Positions 11,557 to 23,624 of a stretch of DNA of 64,000 nt are shown piece after piece. How positions within the stretch are numbered: position 1 is the first letter of the stretch; each line of letters begins with the position of its first letter. The DNA is from Spisula solida (taxonomy: Eukaryota; Mollusca; Bivalvia; Venerida; Mactridae). Made by a program: the position numbers and the translations under genes. Location: the NCBI GenBank assembly GCA_947247005.1, contig OX365945.1:37254551-37318550 (forward strand), in the 5' to 3' direction. A model generated the notes under the pieces. It did no database searches and was not told where the DNA came from. It saw only the letters and a list, made by a program, of their open reading frames with translations.

Positions 11557-11733
11557 ATTGGAATGCCATCTATAACTCCAGGGTTTATTCTGCTCTGTAT
11601 TCTTGTGATAGCCACAGTATTTTTGGGATTCAGTGGAAAATATCCAGTGTGTCGACGATTATATCAACGTCGGCGTGTTGTGAATCTTCGTGCTCTTAGC
11701 TCTACTTTGTCTGTTAACTTATTTTCTACTTGA
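11557..11733 (+). CDS. Terminal exon, C-terminal membrane anchor of the M14 carboxypeptidase-like protein
   Basis: This last exon starts after acceptor tttttatttcag in phase 0 and ends at TGA 11731-11733, giving 58 residues. Residues about 6-26 (ITPGFILLCILVIATVFLGF) form one hydrophobic transmembrane segment. A short basic tail follows (CRRLYQRRRVVNLR), which predicts a cytoplasmic C-terminus by the positive-inside rule and an extracellular or lumenal catalytic domain. The preceding intron is 7.5 kb of nested repeats. Classic secreted M14 enzymes lack such an anchor; carboxypeptidase D has one, but its sequence is not recognisable here. The joined three-exon fragment is 150 residues. The reading frame and splice site are clear; the joining of this exon to the two before it is inferred from phase and order. 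Confidence 0.6.
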   Translation: MGMPSITPGFILLCILVIATVFLGFSGKYPVCRRLYQRRRVVNLRALSSTLSVNLFST

Positions 11734-11857
11734 TCTGTATTCCTGGCAGTCTTGCTACGGCTGGTATTTTTCATTTAGTTTGGTTTGAATATTTCAATTT
11801 TCAACTATTTATCGTCAATTGCCCTGTTTCAGTGACTGACCTGTTTCGGTGACCTGT
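11734..11857 (+). other. Start of 3' untranslated region of the carboxypeptidase-like gene
   Basis: Unique AT-rich sequence after the TGA stop, up to the A-family element. It contains ctgtttcagtgactgacctgtttcggtgacctg, a short imperfect repeat whose inverted relatives occur at about 13435 and 13635. No AATAAA is visible before the repeat, so the mRNA 3' end is not located. Confidence 0.4.
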
Positions 11858-12703
11858 TTTTAGCTTTTGTGATCACTCTTCGTCCGTCGTCCGTCGTCCG
11901 TCCGTCGTCCGTCCGTCAACAATTTGCTTGTGTAGACACTAGAGGTCACAATTTTGGCCTAATCATTATGAAACTTGGTCACAATGATCATATTAACAAA
12001 ATCTAGGTCAAGTTCAATATTGGGTCATCTGGGGTCAAAAACTAGGTCACAAGGTCAAATCATGGGAAAACCTTGTGTAGTCATTAGAGGTTACAATTTT
12101 GACCTCATCTTTATGAAACTTGGTCACAATGATTATCTCAACAAAATCTAGGTCAAGTTCGATATTGGGTTATCCGGGGTCAAAAACTAGGTCACAAGGT
12201 CAAATTATAGAAAAACTTTGTGTAGTCTCTAGAGGTCACAATTTTGACCTAATCTTTATGAAACTTGGTCACAATGATCATCACAACAAAATCTAGGTCA
12301 AGTTCGATATTGGGTTATCCGGGGTCAAAAACTAGGTCACAAGGTCAAATCATAGAAAAAACTTGTGTAGTCACTAGAGGTCACAATTTTGACCTAATCT
12401 TAATGAAACTTGGTCACAATGAACATCACAACACAATCTAGGTCATGTCCGATATTGGGTCATCTAGGGTAAATAACTAGGTCACAAGGTCAAATCATAG
12501 AAAAACCTTATGTAGTCACTAGAGGTCACAATTTTAGCCTAATCCTTATGAAACTTGGTCAGTGTGATCATCTCAGCAACATCTAGGTCAAGTGCGATAT
12601 TGTGTCATATGGGACCAAGAACTAGGTCACTAGGTCAAATCACAGATCTTGCATGTACTGCTACAACAGGTGAGCGACCTAGGGCCCTTTGGACCCTCTT
12701 GTT
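11858..12703 (-). mobile_element. A-family repeat, hairpin deleted
   Basis: Begins tttttagcttttgtgatcac with the usual hairpin removed between two agct motifs. (GTCC/GTCGTCC)n microsatellite at 11880-11925, about six 120-160 bp units (aggtcacaattttgacctaa, aaaatctaggtcaagttcga), and end aggtgagcgacctagggccc ... ctcttgtt. Each unit carries aggtcacaaggtca, a direct repeat of AGGTCA with two-base spacing (for example 12044-12057). Confidence 0.7.
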
Positions 12704-13870
12704 CCTTGTGCTATACTCTGTTTTGAAGATTTCTATGATGTCAAAAATTTATGCAAACTCAACTGTAAACAAACAGCTGTCCATGCGGTTATCAAAAACT
12801 AAAAAAAAGGATTCTAAAAAATAATTGCCCCTGGTTTTTATTATCCTATGGTATTTTTGAACTTTTTCTTATTACTTTTTATACCTATCCTTGTAAGTGC
12901 CCTAAAATGATCCCAAATGCAAAAAATTATATTTTCCCCGGGGTCAGTCATTTTTTGTCCTCTGTTGAGCAAAGTCATGTGATCTAAACAAGTCCTGCCT
13001 ATTTTTTCATGTACAAGGTGCCCCAAAAGTTAGTACCCTTCTTACAGTGTTGCTTGATATTCTTTATAGTCATCCAAGAACTATTGGCGTCTTTTGGCGA
13101 GAAAAAAAACATGGCGCCATTAAAATATAACCTTAGCATTTACATTTCCTAAAATTTCATAATGTTAGCTTTAATATGGTATCAAAATCATTAATGTGCA
13201 ACCAGAAATAAAAAAGTTATAGGAGGGACCACTTTTGCTCCTAATTTTGCACTAAAATCTGGTGTGGTGCCATGTTTTATACTGCCCACCTTTATCTACT
13301 TCTTCAGGCATAGCCAAGAAAGATGAAGAAATATTATAAATTCATTTATTTGATAGGTAATAGTTTCAACTTTAGTTGCATATTAAATTTTGTTTTGGAA
13401 TTTTTATTTACAGACTGTATTTTTGGATAATGTCAAAGGTCACTGAAACAGGTCCCATTCATTTCCAGTAACATAATTCAATTGTTGCAATTATATGTCA
13501 GCTTCCTGTGTTTATCTAAAATTCTCTGAAGGAATTTTGGTATAGATCAAAGCATAATGACGTAAAGTTAAAGTTAGGACTGAGCATGAATTTATTTTCA
13601 ATATATTAAACCAGTATGAAGGGATTAGACCTTAGGGTCACTGAAACTGGTCAATCCACGATACTTCAATTATAGAGTGAAGTCAAACCTGTCAAAGTAG
13701 TGGTATAACTGGTTGTGACTTCCTAGAATAACAAACCTGTTTGGAGTTAGGATAATTCAATGGAAAAGCACTAATACTTTAGTGTATTAAGAATAATTGA
13801 ATATTGGTTTTCTTCCATCTGAGGTGTGTGATTCCATTCCCAAAAGTAGACTGAAATCCGTCTAATGAGT
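12704..13870. other. Unassigned AT-rich DNA
   Basis: No repeat family, exon or RNA gene recognised. It includes ggtcactgaaacaggtccca (13438) and gggtcactgaaactggtcaa (13635), inverted relatives of the sequence in the 3' UTR at 11826-11857, so this may be the continuation of that UTR displaced by the element between. Confidence 0.4.
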
Positions 13871-14420
13871 TTTTAGCTCACTTCGTGCTCGGGGTGAGCT
13901 ATTGTGATCGCCCTTTGTCCGGCGTACATTGTCCGTCATCAACAAATTGACTGTTAACACTCTAGAGGTTACAGTTTTCACTTAATCTTTATGAAACTTG
14001 GTCACAATGATCACCTCAACAAAATCCAGGTCAAGTGCGATATTGGGTCAAGAACTAGGTCACTAGGTCAAATCACAGGTTTGCTTGCACTACTACGACA
14101 GGTGAGCAACCTAGAACCCTTTGGGCCTACTTGTTTATATAATCTTAATGAAACTTGGTCACTATGTCAACCTCTATAGAATCTAAGTCAAGTTCGCAAC
14201 TGGGTCACCTGGGGTCAAGAACTAGGTCACAAGATCACATTGAAGAAAAACCTTGTTTACAATCTAGAGGTCACACTTTGTACCTAATCTTTATGAAACT
14301 TGGCCACATTGTTTGTCTCTATGACATGTAGGTCAAGTTCATAACTGGGTCATCAGGGGTAAAAAACTAGATCACTAGGTAAAATCAATGAAAAATCTTG
14401 TTAACACTCTAGATGTCACA
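13871..14420 (-). mobile_element. A-family repeats, short copy and partial copy
   Basis: 13871-14134 is a short A copy with a reduced hairpin (agctcacttcgtgctcggggtgagct) and one unit, ending ggcctacttgttt. 14135-14420 is a run of further units with no terminal end, interrupted by the next full element. Confidence 0.6.
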
Positions 14421-16127
14421 TTTTTAGCTCACCTGTCACAAAGTGACAGAGTGAGCTTTTGTGATCACTCTTCGTCCGTCGTCCGTCCGTCCGTCCGTCG
14501 TCCGTCAACAATTGGTTTGTGTAGACACTAGAGGTCACAATTTTAGCCGAATCTTTATGAAACTTGGTCACAATGATCATCTCAACAAAATCTAGGCCAA
14601 GTTCGATATTGGGTCATCTGGGGTCAAAAACTAGGTCACTAGGTCAAATCATAGAAAAACCTTGTGTAGTCACTAGAGGTCACAATTTTAACTTTATCTT
14701 TATAAAACTTGGTCACAATAATCATCCTAACAAAATCTAGGCCAAGTTCGATATTGGGTCATCTGGGGTCAAAAACTAGGTCACTAGGTCAAATCATAGA
14801 AAAACCTTGTGTAGTCACTAGAGGTCACAATTTTAACTTTATCTTTATAGAACTTGGTCACAACAATCATCCTAACAAAATCTAGGCCAAGTTCGATATT
14901 GGGTCATCTGGGGTCAAAAACTAGGTCACTAGGTCAAATCATAGAAAAACCTTGTGTAGTCACTAGAGGTCACAATTTTAACTTTATCTTTATAAAACTT
15001 GGTCACAATAATCATCCTAACAAAATCTAGGTCAAGATCGATATTGGGTCATCCGGGGTCAAAAACTAGGTCACAAGGTCAAATCATAGAAAAACCTTGT
15101 GTAGTCACTAGAGGTCACAATTTTAGTCTAATCTTTATGAAACTCGGTCACAATGGTCATCTCAACAAAATGTAGATCAAGTTCGATATTGGGTCATCCG
15201 GGGTCAAAAGCTAGGTCACAATGTCAAAAAATAGAAAAACCTTGTGTAGTCACTGGAGGTCACAGTTTTGGCTTGATCTTTAAGAATCTTGGTCTCAATG
15301 ATCATCTCAACAAAATCTAGGTCAAGTTCGATATTGGTTTATCTGGGGTCAAAAACTAGGTCATTAGGTCAAATCATATAAAAACCTTGTGTAGTCACTA
15401 GAGGTCACAATATTGGCCTAATCTGTATAAAACTTGGTCACAATGATAATCTCAACAAAATCTAGGTCAAGTTCGACAGGTGAGCGACCTAGGGCCCTTT
15501 GGGCCCTCTTGTTAGCTTTTGTGATCAATCTTCGTCCGTCCGTCCGTCGTCAGTCCACAAATTGTTTGTGTAGACACTAGAGGTCACAATTTTGACTTAA
15601 ATCTTTATGAAACTTGGTCACAATGATCATGTCAACAAAATCTAGGTCAAGTTCGATAATGGGTCATCCGGGGTCAAAAACTAGGTCACAAGGTCAAATC
15701 ATAGAAAAACCTTGTGTAGTCACTAGAGGTCACAATTTTGACTTAATCTTTATGAAACTTGGTCACAATGATCATGTCAACAAAATCTAGGTCAAGTTCG
15801 ATAATGGGTCATCCGGGGTCAAAAACTAGGTCACAAGGTCAAATCATAGAAAAACCTTGTGTAGTCACTAGAGGTCATAATGTTTACTTAATCTTTAAGA
15901 AACTTGATCACAATGGTCATCTCAACAAAATCTAGGTCAAGTTTGATATTGGGCTATCCGGGGTCAAAATCTAGGTCACATGGTTAAGTCATAAGAAAAC
16001 TTGCAATAGAGGCTGAATTTTCTTGAATCTTACTCAGTATATGTAAATAATTACCTAGGTCACCATTTGGGTGTGCATGCGCAACTACGACAGCTGAGCG
16101 ACCTAGGGCCCTTTGGGCCCTCTTGTT
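14421..16127 (-). mobile_element. Two A-family repeats head to tail
   Basis: First copy 14421-15513: hairpin agctcacctgtcacaaagtgacagagtgagct, (GTCC)n at 14470-14510, about seven units, end gtgagcgacctagggccctt ... cctcttgtt. Second copy 15514-16127 starts at once with agcttttgtgatcaatcttc, its hairpin missing, and ends gagcgacctagggccctttg ... ctcttgtt. Units at 14690-14830, 14830-14975 and 14975-15115 are nearly identical, pointing to recent unit duplication. Confidence 0.7.
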
Positions 16128-16400
16128 TTTCGTTCTTATTTTCATTTTTTTTTTTCGAAATTATGCTCAAATTTGTAGAAAAAATTTTTGTTCGTTTTTT
16201 AAAAAAAAAATTCAATTTTATTTTTGCGGAAGACCTAGATCCCTTGCTCAGAGGTCACTTAAGGGTTATATAGTTATGCATGTTGTGTTTCTTACTGGAT
16301 TTTAAAAGATAAAAATTACTATAAATTTAAATAATATACCTGACCATACCTGTGTCAAGCTGTGCTGTGGGGGTATGATTCATCACCCCAGTGATAGTGA
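16128..16400 (-). repeat. B-family T-rich tract and head
   Basis: T-rich tract to 16228, then gcggaagacctagatccctt, a shortened AGGTCA stretch and gtgtcaagctgtgctgtggg plus gtatgattcatcacccca, the B head seen also at 8080-8135. The element is truncated; units and hairpin are absent. Confidence 0.55.
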
Positions 16401-16899
16401 GTTTCAATTTGAAATTGTTTTATTGAAGAATGAGAGCTCTCTTTCTTCAACATTTATGCATAATATTCAATATATTTATTGAGAAAGTGTTATATTTTAT
16501 TTTATACCTAGCAATGTATATTGTCTCAAATACAGGCCAAATCAAACTGTGGAATATAGCGCGACTAATTACATTTTCCGTATCATACATGTCTTGTTTT
16601 CCGAATCCGTATCATGCTATAATTATGCCGAACATATGCCAACATCAATGAAGTCAGTGTACACTAATATTAAACACATTTTCGCTTTTGTAGGTATATA
16701 TTAAAAGGAATATTACTGCGGTTGTGTTCCTTTAAGCCTTATTGCCTCTCGTTTCTTGCGCCATACTGCATTTGGTGTTAGGATCTGGTAGGAAACATGG
16801 CATAACACAAACAACTCAATGTAATACAGTCCAACGGATCAACACACTGCAGTGATATTCCGTATTTATCTTTGATATTTGCAAGCATAGACCTTAAAT
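16401..16899. other. Unassigned AT-rich DNA
   Basis: No supported gene, RNA or repeat. Short open frames have no splice context or recognisable motif. Confidence 0.4.
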
Positions 16900-18215
16900 G
16901 GTTTTTAAATCACCTGTCACATTGTGACAGGGTGAGCTTTTGTGATCACTCTTTGTCCGTCCGTCCACAATTGCTTGTGAACACAATAGAGGCCACAGTA
17001 ATGGCCCCATTCTTCATGAAACTTGGTCAGAATGTTTGTCTCTATGAAAAGTCAAATTAACATGGTCATTAAAAAATGCAATTCAAAACTGTATCTTCTA
17101 CAAAGAATAAAGCACTACATAAACATACCAATCAGAAAATTATTCTTCAATGCATATGTATACACTTAACAAATATTATAAGTGTGCATGTATATATTTA
17201 CCCATAACTCGGCCAACACATGTTTGATCTTGTTGAATTTTTCAACATATGCTGCTTGGACATGTGGAATTACAATTCAATTAATTTTATTAAAATTTGA
17301 TAACAAATTGTCACAAACAGAATAAACAAATGATGACACCAACAAAAGCTAATGTCACACGTTTTTGTTGTGTGTTCATCGGGTGTTTTTCAGGTTGTTA
17401 ATGCAGCTATGCATCCTATCTGCTGATCAAGTTTGAGTTCAAGTCTATTTACTTATCACAGAGACAGAAATAAAGAACACGATGATACGAATAAAGCACA
17501 ATTTAAGTTTATAACTACTCACTTTTAGTAGGAAAATTCAATTTTGGAAGAGTAACCTCCCTTTGACCATAAAATTTAAACTGTATTTTTAAAAGTTAAA
17601 AATCACCCTTTTGTTGAGTGAAAAATCGCATAATTTTGTGTTTTTTGAATGTAACAATATATCTAAAATTGTAATTGACCATAAATAAAAATAATTTGCA
17701 CCTACGCGAAAATTGTTTGTGCATTTTACGTGTTTTGATGTTTCGTGGTTCAGTGATCCGCTTAATTTAATTTTGGAGAAAAAACAATATTAATCTAATA
17801 TTGTGTTATTCAATAGCATGTACACAAATTCATGAGGTTATAAATATAACAAGCACCAATCAATGAGTCGGACATCTGGCATTGAAAATGTTATTTTAAG
17901 ATTGCAATAATAATGTGAATGTACTGTATATAATCCTTATCATGATGGAATGTGTTATCTTGATATTTTTGTTGTCACTGTTGTATATATTATGTAAATG
18001 TGTATGTGTTTTAAAAGGCTATAGGGAAGATTGGACAGATGCCTAACTATGTTGCCTCTATAAATAAAGTCTTTATTATTATTGTTATGACCTTGTACAT
18101 GCCACTAGTGCTGCTTTTACTTGATTCTTTGAAGTTGTAAATGATTTCTTATGTCAGCATGTGGCGCTTCATGAACTATTACGACAGGTGAGCAACCCTT
18201 GTGGGCCCTCTTGTT
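16900..18215 (-). mobile_element. A-family termini flanking 1.1 kb of unrelated DNA
   Basis: 16900-17060 has the hairpin end (cacctgtcacattgtgacag), GTCC microsatellite and one unit. 18183-18215 has only the opposite end (acaggtgagcaacccttgtg, ccctcttgtt). The 1.1 kb between is AT-rich, without AGGTCA units. It could be a different core carried between A termini, or a later insertion. It contains aataaagtctttattattat at about 18060, the look of a retroelement 3' tail or a polyadenylation signal. Confidence 0.4.
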
Positions 18216-18390
18216 TTTCTGGTGAAGGGCAATTTCAATAGATTGTTATTAGTGGGTTTCAAATGAAAGTGTACAGCATTAAATAATTATGTGGGTAGTT
18301 TATCCACGACAATTAATCCTAATATATGTATGACATTTACAACATTACACATTGATGTATGGGTTGTTTAGTATTTAAACTAGTATTAAG

Positions 18391-19350
18391 TTTATGTGTT
18401 ATCTCTCAACAATGGCCGTCTCTTGAGCAGTTTATGTGTTATCTCTCAACAATGGCCGTCTCTTGAGCAGTTTATGTGTTATCTCTCAACAATGGCCGTC
18501 TCTTGAGCAGTTTATGTGTTATCTCTCAACAATGACTGTCTCTTGAGCAGTTTATGAGTTATCTCTCAACAATGGCCGTCTCTTGAGCAGTTTATGTGTT
18601 ATCTCTCAACAATGGCCGTCTCTTGAGCAGTTTATGTGTTATCTCTCAACAATGGCCGTCTCTTGAGCTGTTTATGTGTTATCTCTCAACAATGGTCGTC
18701 TCTTGAGCAGTTTATGTGTTATCTCTCACAGAATGGCCATCTCTTGAGCAGTTTATGTGTTATCTCTCAACAATGGTCGTCTCTTGAGCAGTTTATGTGT
18801 TATCTCTCAACAATGGCCGTCTCTTGAGCAGTTTATATGTTATCTCTCACAGAATGGCCGTCTCTTGAGCAGTTTATGTGTTATCTCTCAACAATGGCCG
18901 TCTCTTGAGCAGTTTATGTGTTATCTCTCAACAATGGCCGTCTCTTGAGCAGTTTATGTGTTATCTATCAACAATGGACGTCTCTTGAGCAGTTTATGTG
19001 TTATCTCTCAACAATGGCCGTCTCTTGAGCAGTTTATGGGTTATCTCTCAACAATGGCCTTCTCTTGAGCAGTTTATGTGTTATCTCTCAACAATGGCTG
19101 TCTCTTGAGCAGTTTATGTGTTATCTATCAACAATGGCAGTCTCTTGAGCAGTTTATGTGTTATCTATCAACAATGGCCGTCTCTTGAGCAGTTTATGTG
19201 TTATCTATCAACAATGGCTGTCTCTTGAGCAGTTTATATGTAATCTCACAACCATGGCCGTCCCTTGAGCAGTTTATGTGTTATCTATCAACAATGGCCG
19301 TCTCTTGAGCAGTTTATGTATTATCTATCAACAATGGCCGTCTCTTGAGC
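18391..19350. repeat. 40-bp minisatellite, about 24 copies
   Basis: The unit tttatgtgttatctctcaac + aatggccgtctcttgagcag is 40 bp and is repeated without gaps for 960 bp. Most copies differ at one or two sites (ctatc for ctctc from about 18960 on; cacaga for caaca in two copies). Open frames inside it simply reflect the repeat. No spacers, so not a CRISPR. Confidence 0.95.
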
Positions 19351-19661
19351 AAAAACCTCCCATTCACATAGAATTTGTATGTAGTGAACATTAACAAATT
19401 CCTCTATAGGAGAAATTATCTTTCAGCAACAAATAATTCAATGATATCCATCCAAGTGGATTAGTTGCTTTGGAGAGGTTCCCTTCAGTGGAAGAGGGTT
19501 TGGTTATACTGTGTTTGGTTGTTGGGTTTTTATGCGCTCATCGAAGATGGCAGACAGGCTTTGAAAGTGTTCAGATTTGAAATAATCTCTGGGCCAAGTG
19601 TGATTATCTGATTATCAGCCAAGTCAAAACTGGCTTTCTTGGATTATGGTCCTTGAATTAC
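19351..19661. other. Unassigned DNA
   Basis: Single-copy-looking sequence between the 40-bp minisatellite and the next A element; nothing recognised. Confidence 0.4.
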
Positions 19662-20683
19662 ACAAGAGGGCCCTAGGTCGCTCACCTGTCGTACTAGTGC
19701 ATGCACACCCCTATGGTGACCCTACACATTTTCTGAATAAAATTTAAGAAAATTCAGCCTCTATTGCAAGTTTTTTTATGATTTGACCATGTGACCTAGC
19801 TTTTGACCCCAGATGACTTAATTAATATCAAACTTAACCAAGATTGTGCTAAGATGATCATTAGGACCTAATTTTATAAAGATTAAGTCGAAATTGTGAC
19901 CTCTGGTGATTACAAAGGGTTTTTCTATGATCTGACCTATAATTTAAACAAAATATTTGCCTCCATATAAATTGTACAAATACATGCTAGAAAGACAAAA
20001 CAATACCTAAACACTTAAAAAAATAAAAATTATTGTTCCAGTGGGGTTTGAACCCATGACCCTCAGGAAAATGTAAATTGACATTGTGACCTTGTTTTTG
20101 ACCCCAGATGACCCAAAATCGAACTTGACCTAGATTTTGTTGACATGATCATCATGACAAAGTTTCATAAAGATTAAGCTGAAAGTGTAACCTCTGGCGA
20201 CTACACAAGGTTTTTCTTGGAAAAAATATGTTCCTCCATATAACTGTACAAATACATGCTAGAAAGACAAAACATTACCTAAACACTTAAACCCTCAGGA
20301 ATATGTAAATTAACATTGTGAGTTTTATAATTGACAGTGTGACCTTGTTTTTGATCCTAGATGACCCAAAATCGAACTTTACCTAGATTTTGTTGACATG
20401 ATCATTGTGACTAAATTTCTTAAAGATTTATAAAAAGTTATGACCTCCAGTGACTAGACAAGGTTTTTCTATAACTTGACCTAGTGACCTAGTTTTTGAC
20501 ATCAGATGACCCAATATTGAACTTGACCTAGATTTTGTTGAGATGATCATTGTGACCAAGTTTAATAAAGATAAGGCCAAAACTGTGACCTCTAGTGAGG
20601 ACACAACCCAATTGTTGACTGACGGACGGACGAAGAGTGATCACAAAAGCTCACTCTGTCACTTTGTGACAGGTGAGCTAAAA
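19662..20683 (+). mobile_element. A-family repeat with one tRNA-like T-arm cassette
   Basis: 5' end acaagagggccctaggtcgctcacctg, sequence closely related to 51062 and to the minus copy at 6053. One T-arm/B-box remnant on the minus strand at 20036-20070 (ggggtttgaacccatgaccc) and a partial one near 20290. The 3' part has ggacggacgaagagtgatca and the hairpin gctcactctgtcactttgtgacaggtgagct followed by A's. The array of inner cassettes seen at 51-52 kb is absent. Confidence 0.65.
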
Positions 20684-21220
20684 ACAAGAGCCAAAACGTC
20701 ACAAAATACGCTCTTCTGGGAGCATGGTTTATAAAAATAAGACAATCCAACTTGGCCAATTTCTCAATACAAGGGCCATACGTAATCCAAGAAGGCCTGT
20801 GCCAAATAGATAATATACCTAAGAGCATTGTCACCAAGTTTGAAGATGATTAGTTGAAAACTGCTTGAAAAAGAGTACAGACAAGGCCAATTTCACATTT
20901 TTTGGTAATTAAAGGGCCATAATGGGCTGATTTGGCTTATGATGGAGCTTGGCCAAGATATTATGCCTTTGAACATTTTCACCAAGTTTGAAGACAATCA
21001 TCTGATTTGAATTTGAGTACTGGCAAAATTACTGGATGCAGCCTGCCTTAGGCAGGGTGTTACATAATACGTCCAATGGGATATAAACAAATATAGTCTG
21101 GCCTCTTATTCAAAATATTTTCGTCTGTTTTTCCTCCAACTGACCATGGCTTTTATTTCACAGTATGTCATTTTCTGAACTCAAGACGGGTGTATTTTGT
21201 GACAGATTGGCACTCTTGTT
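20683..21220. mobile_element. Foldback repeat with AACAAGAG at both ends
   Basis: The left end aacaagagccaaaacgtcac + aaaatacgctctt pairs with the right end, which reads on the minus strand aacaagagtgccaatctgtc + acaaaatacacccg. The total is about 538 bp. The interior has two diverged copies of a unit with gagcttggccaagatatta and caccaagtttgaagacaatc. It abuts the A element at 19662. Confidence 0.5.
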
Positions 21221-21695
21221 ATGTTTATTTTTGTTCTCATGTACATGTATTAAATTTATTACATAATTATTTACATATATTAATATAGTTATATTTTACA
21301 GTTAAACAATTCTAACTTTGTGATAAAATGAACATGTGACATTGTTTTTGTGCATAAATGGGTATAAGAGACACACTCTTGTTTTTTGTGTTTTATTCCA
21401 ACAAAAGTTCTGCCAATGTTTGAGTTTCTGGTGTGTCTGTGGTTTCTGGCTAGCAATTTGGACAATAGACAGAATAATATACAATGTACTTAAAGAAGCT
21501 CACACAGCCATGGTGTATCTGGATTAACCTTGTGAGAATAGATTGTTTTGAAATAATATTTGGGAGAACAATTGTTTCTTGGTGTTTGGTCACATCTTAA
21601 ATGCTACATGACATGTTTATGACAATTGATGCAAACACTTAATTGATCAACAGGGGAACGTGTGAAATTTACAGGTAAATCGAAGGTGAGATGTG
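21221..21695. other. Unassigned AT-rich DNA
   Basis: No supported feature. Confidence 0.4.
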
Positions 21696-21960
21696 AAAAC
21701 CACTTGTCACATATAACTTTTGTGATTGCTGTTTGTCTGTCTGTCTGTCCACAATTCCTTGTGAATGCACAGTTTTTGCCTAATCATTATGAAACTTGGT
21801 CACAATGATCATCTTTAAAGTATAGGTCAAGTTTGATATTGGGTCACATGGGGTTTAAAAACTAGGACACTTCTAAGGCCAAATGAAAGGAAAGTCTTGT
21901 GAACATGTTGGTGTCCATATTAGTGTAATTAATTATCACCAAGACATGTTTAGCTCAGGT
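21696..21960 (-). mobile_element. A-family repeat fragment
   Basis: Hairpin half (cacttgtcacatataacttttgtgattgc), a GTCT microsatellite, and one diverged unit (atgaaacttggtcacaatga, aggtcaagtttgatattggg). The opposite end is missing. Confidence 0.55.
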
Positions 21961-23624
21961 AAATACACAAAGAACAAACTAAATTTATAATTCTGAGCAT
22001 TTATTATATAAGAGACTGTAAATGGTAGCAATACTGCCATAATTCAGAAATGGTATCATAACAAAACATAGTGCACTATATCTAACAAACGGAGGGTAGC
22101 ATGCACACACCTTCTACGGTAATGTTCACGTGCATGCATGCACCTTCTACAGGTAATGTTCACATGCTAAGTATAAAACAGCAGTTGCACTCATTAGGAG
22201 GCTGTTGTGATCATGTACCAGTATCTCTATATCATTTATGCATGAAACACATTCTAATAGAGTTACTGAGTGGAAGATATGACAGAATACAAATTTAACT
22301 TTACACCATTACCTACACATATATTATTATGTAGACAAAGTTAAAGGTGGAATATTTTGACACAAAACATATTCTGAACGATCTTTTAATGAAATGAGAA
22401 ATCTGTATGAGAATTGAATGAAAATACTGTGATGATGATAGTAAAAGATTCCTACATCGAAAAAGAATGCATGTTATGGGGACATTAGTACAAAGTATGT
22501 GTATACATTCTGAGCTTTGTAGATAATAACAAATAAAATTAACAAAATTAATGGACTATGACCTATTACAATTGATGTCATTAATGTATTTTATTACTAA
22601 ATGTAAGCTGTAGTATATGACATACATTATAGTGGATGTATCCATATTTTGATCAATATTATAAAATTGCGATTTAATCTTACAGGTTAATATATATAGC
22701 TCAATTGTAATTTTAAGACAAGAAAAAATGTGGGTACATCCCCTTATGAAAACAAAACAGTCGACAATGTGTGAGAGGCATGGATGTAAAATATTACAAA
22801 ATTAAAGTATTTTTTTCAATGAACACAGCACCAAATAACTGTAAAATGAATTTGAATTTTCAATAGAGATTTTAAAACTATTAATCACACAACCAAATTT
22901 AGTAGAAGAATAACTTTCAAAAGACGAGAAATACAATGTAATTTACAGACTATCTGTTGCATACTGGTAATTATAATAATGTTGCTTCTTGTCAAAATGT
23001 AGAGGGAAACAATAGTATAAGTAGAAGTACTTGTACAACAGGTGACAGGCATCTTCATCTGTCACCAAAAACAATTTGAAAGACCCCCACAATTTTTCAA
23101 AGCTATTTTTGAGACCAATCAAAGAAGCTGGCACTGGTACCTGTACTCATAATTGATGTGTTATCCTATTACATACTAACTGTTGATTAAGATGCTGAGT
23201 TTATGTTTAACAAGGTGAAACAAAAATCAGTTGTACATTGTTAGCAATTGAACTAGAAATTACTTGAAATGATCTATTTATCACAGTCTTTAAGGAGAAT
23301 CATATACTGAGCCAAAAAAAGAAACTGGACATTATTCATATATTGATATTTCAATACTCATTAAAGAAATAATCAAGTTCATACATCGTGACATTTTAAC
23401 TGCCCACCTTGTTGAAGAATTCCAGGGCAAACAACACAGAATGACTAAACGGAAATGGGATTAACTGATTTTGTTAGAACAGCATTATGCGTATTCAAAC
23501 TATCCTTTCATGGGCTTCTGACTGATTGTTGTTGAGAAAAACAAGTTTGATACTGAAAATGTCTTATGCTGATTAATGCAGTTTGGGTCATTGATATTTT
23601 TCAAATTACCTCCCTTTGAATTAA
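21961..23624. other. Unassigned AT-rich DNA, 1.7 kb
   Basis: No recognised family or exon. It holds a small imperfect duplication at 22090-22160 (catgcacacaccttctacgg / catgcaccttctacaggtaa). A minus-strand open frame at 22943-23134 has no splice signals or motif and is not called. Confidence 0.4.

Noticed and set aside
18055..18085. aataaagtctttattatt as the polyadenylation site of the carboxypeptidase-like gene
   Set aside because: It is 6.3 kb from the stop codon, beyond several inserted elements, and looks like a retroelement tail.
18391..19350. CRISPR array
   Set aside because: The 40-bp units are contiguous with no variable spacers, and the DNA is eukaryotic.
22943..23134. 63-codon minus frame with LLYKYFYLYYCFPLHF
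   Set aside because: AT-rich codons, no splice sites, no recognised family; chance is a sufficient explanation.
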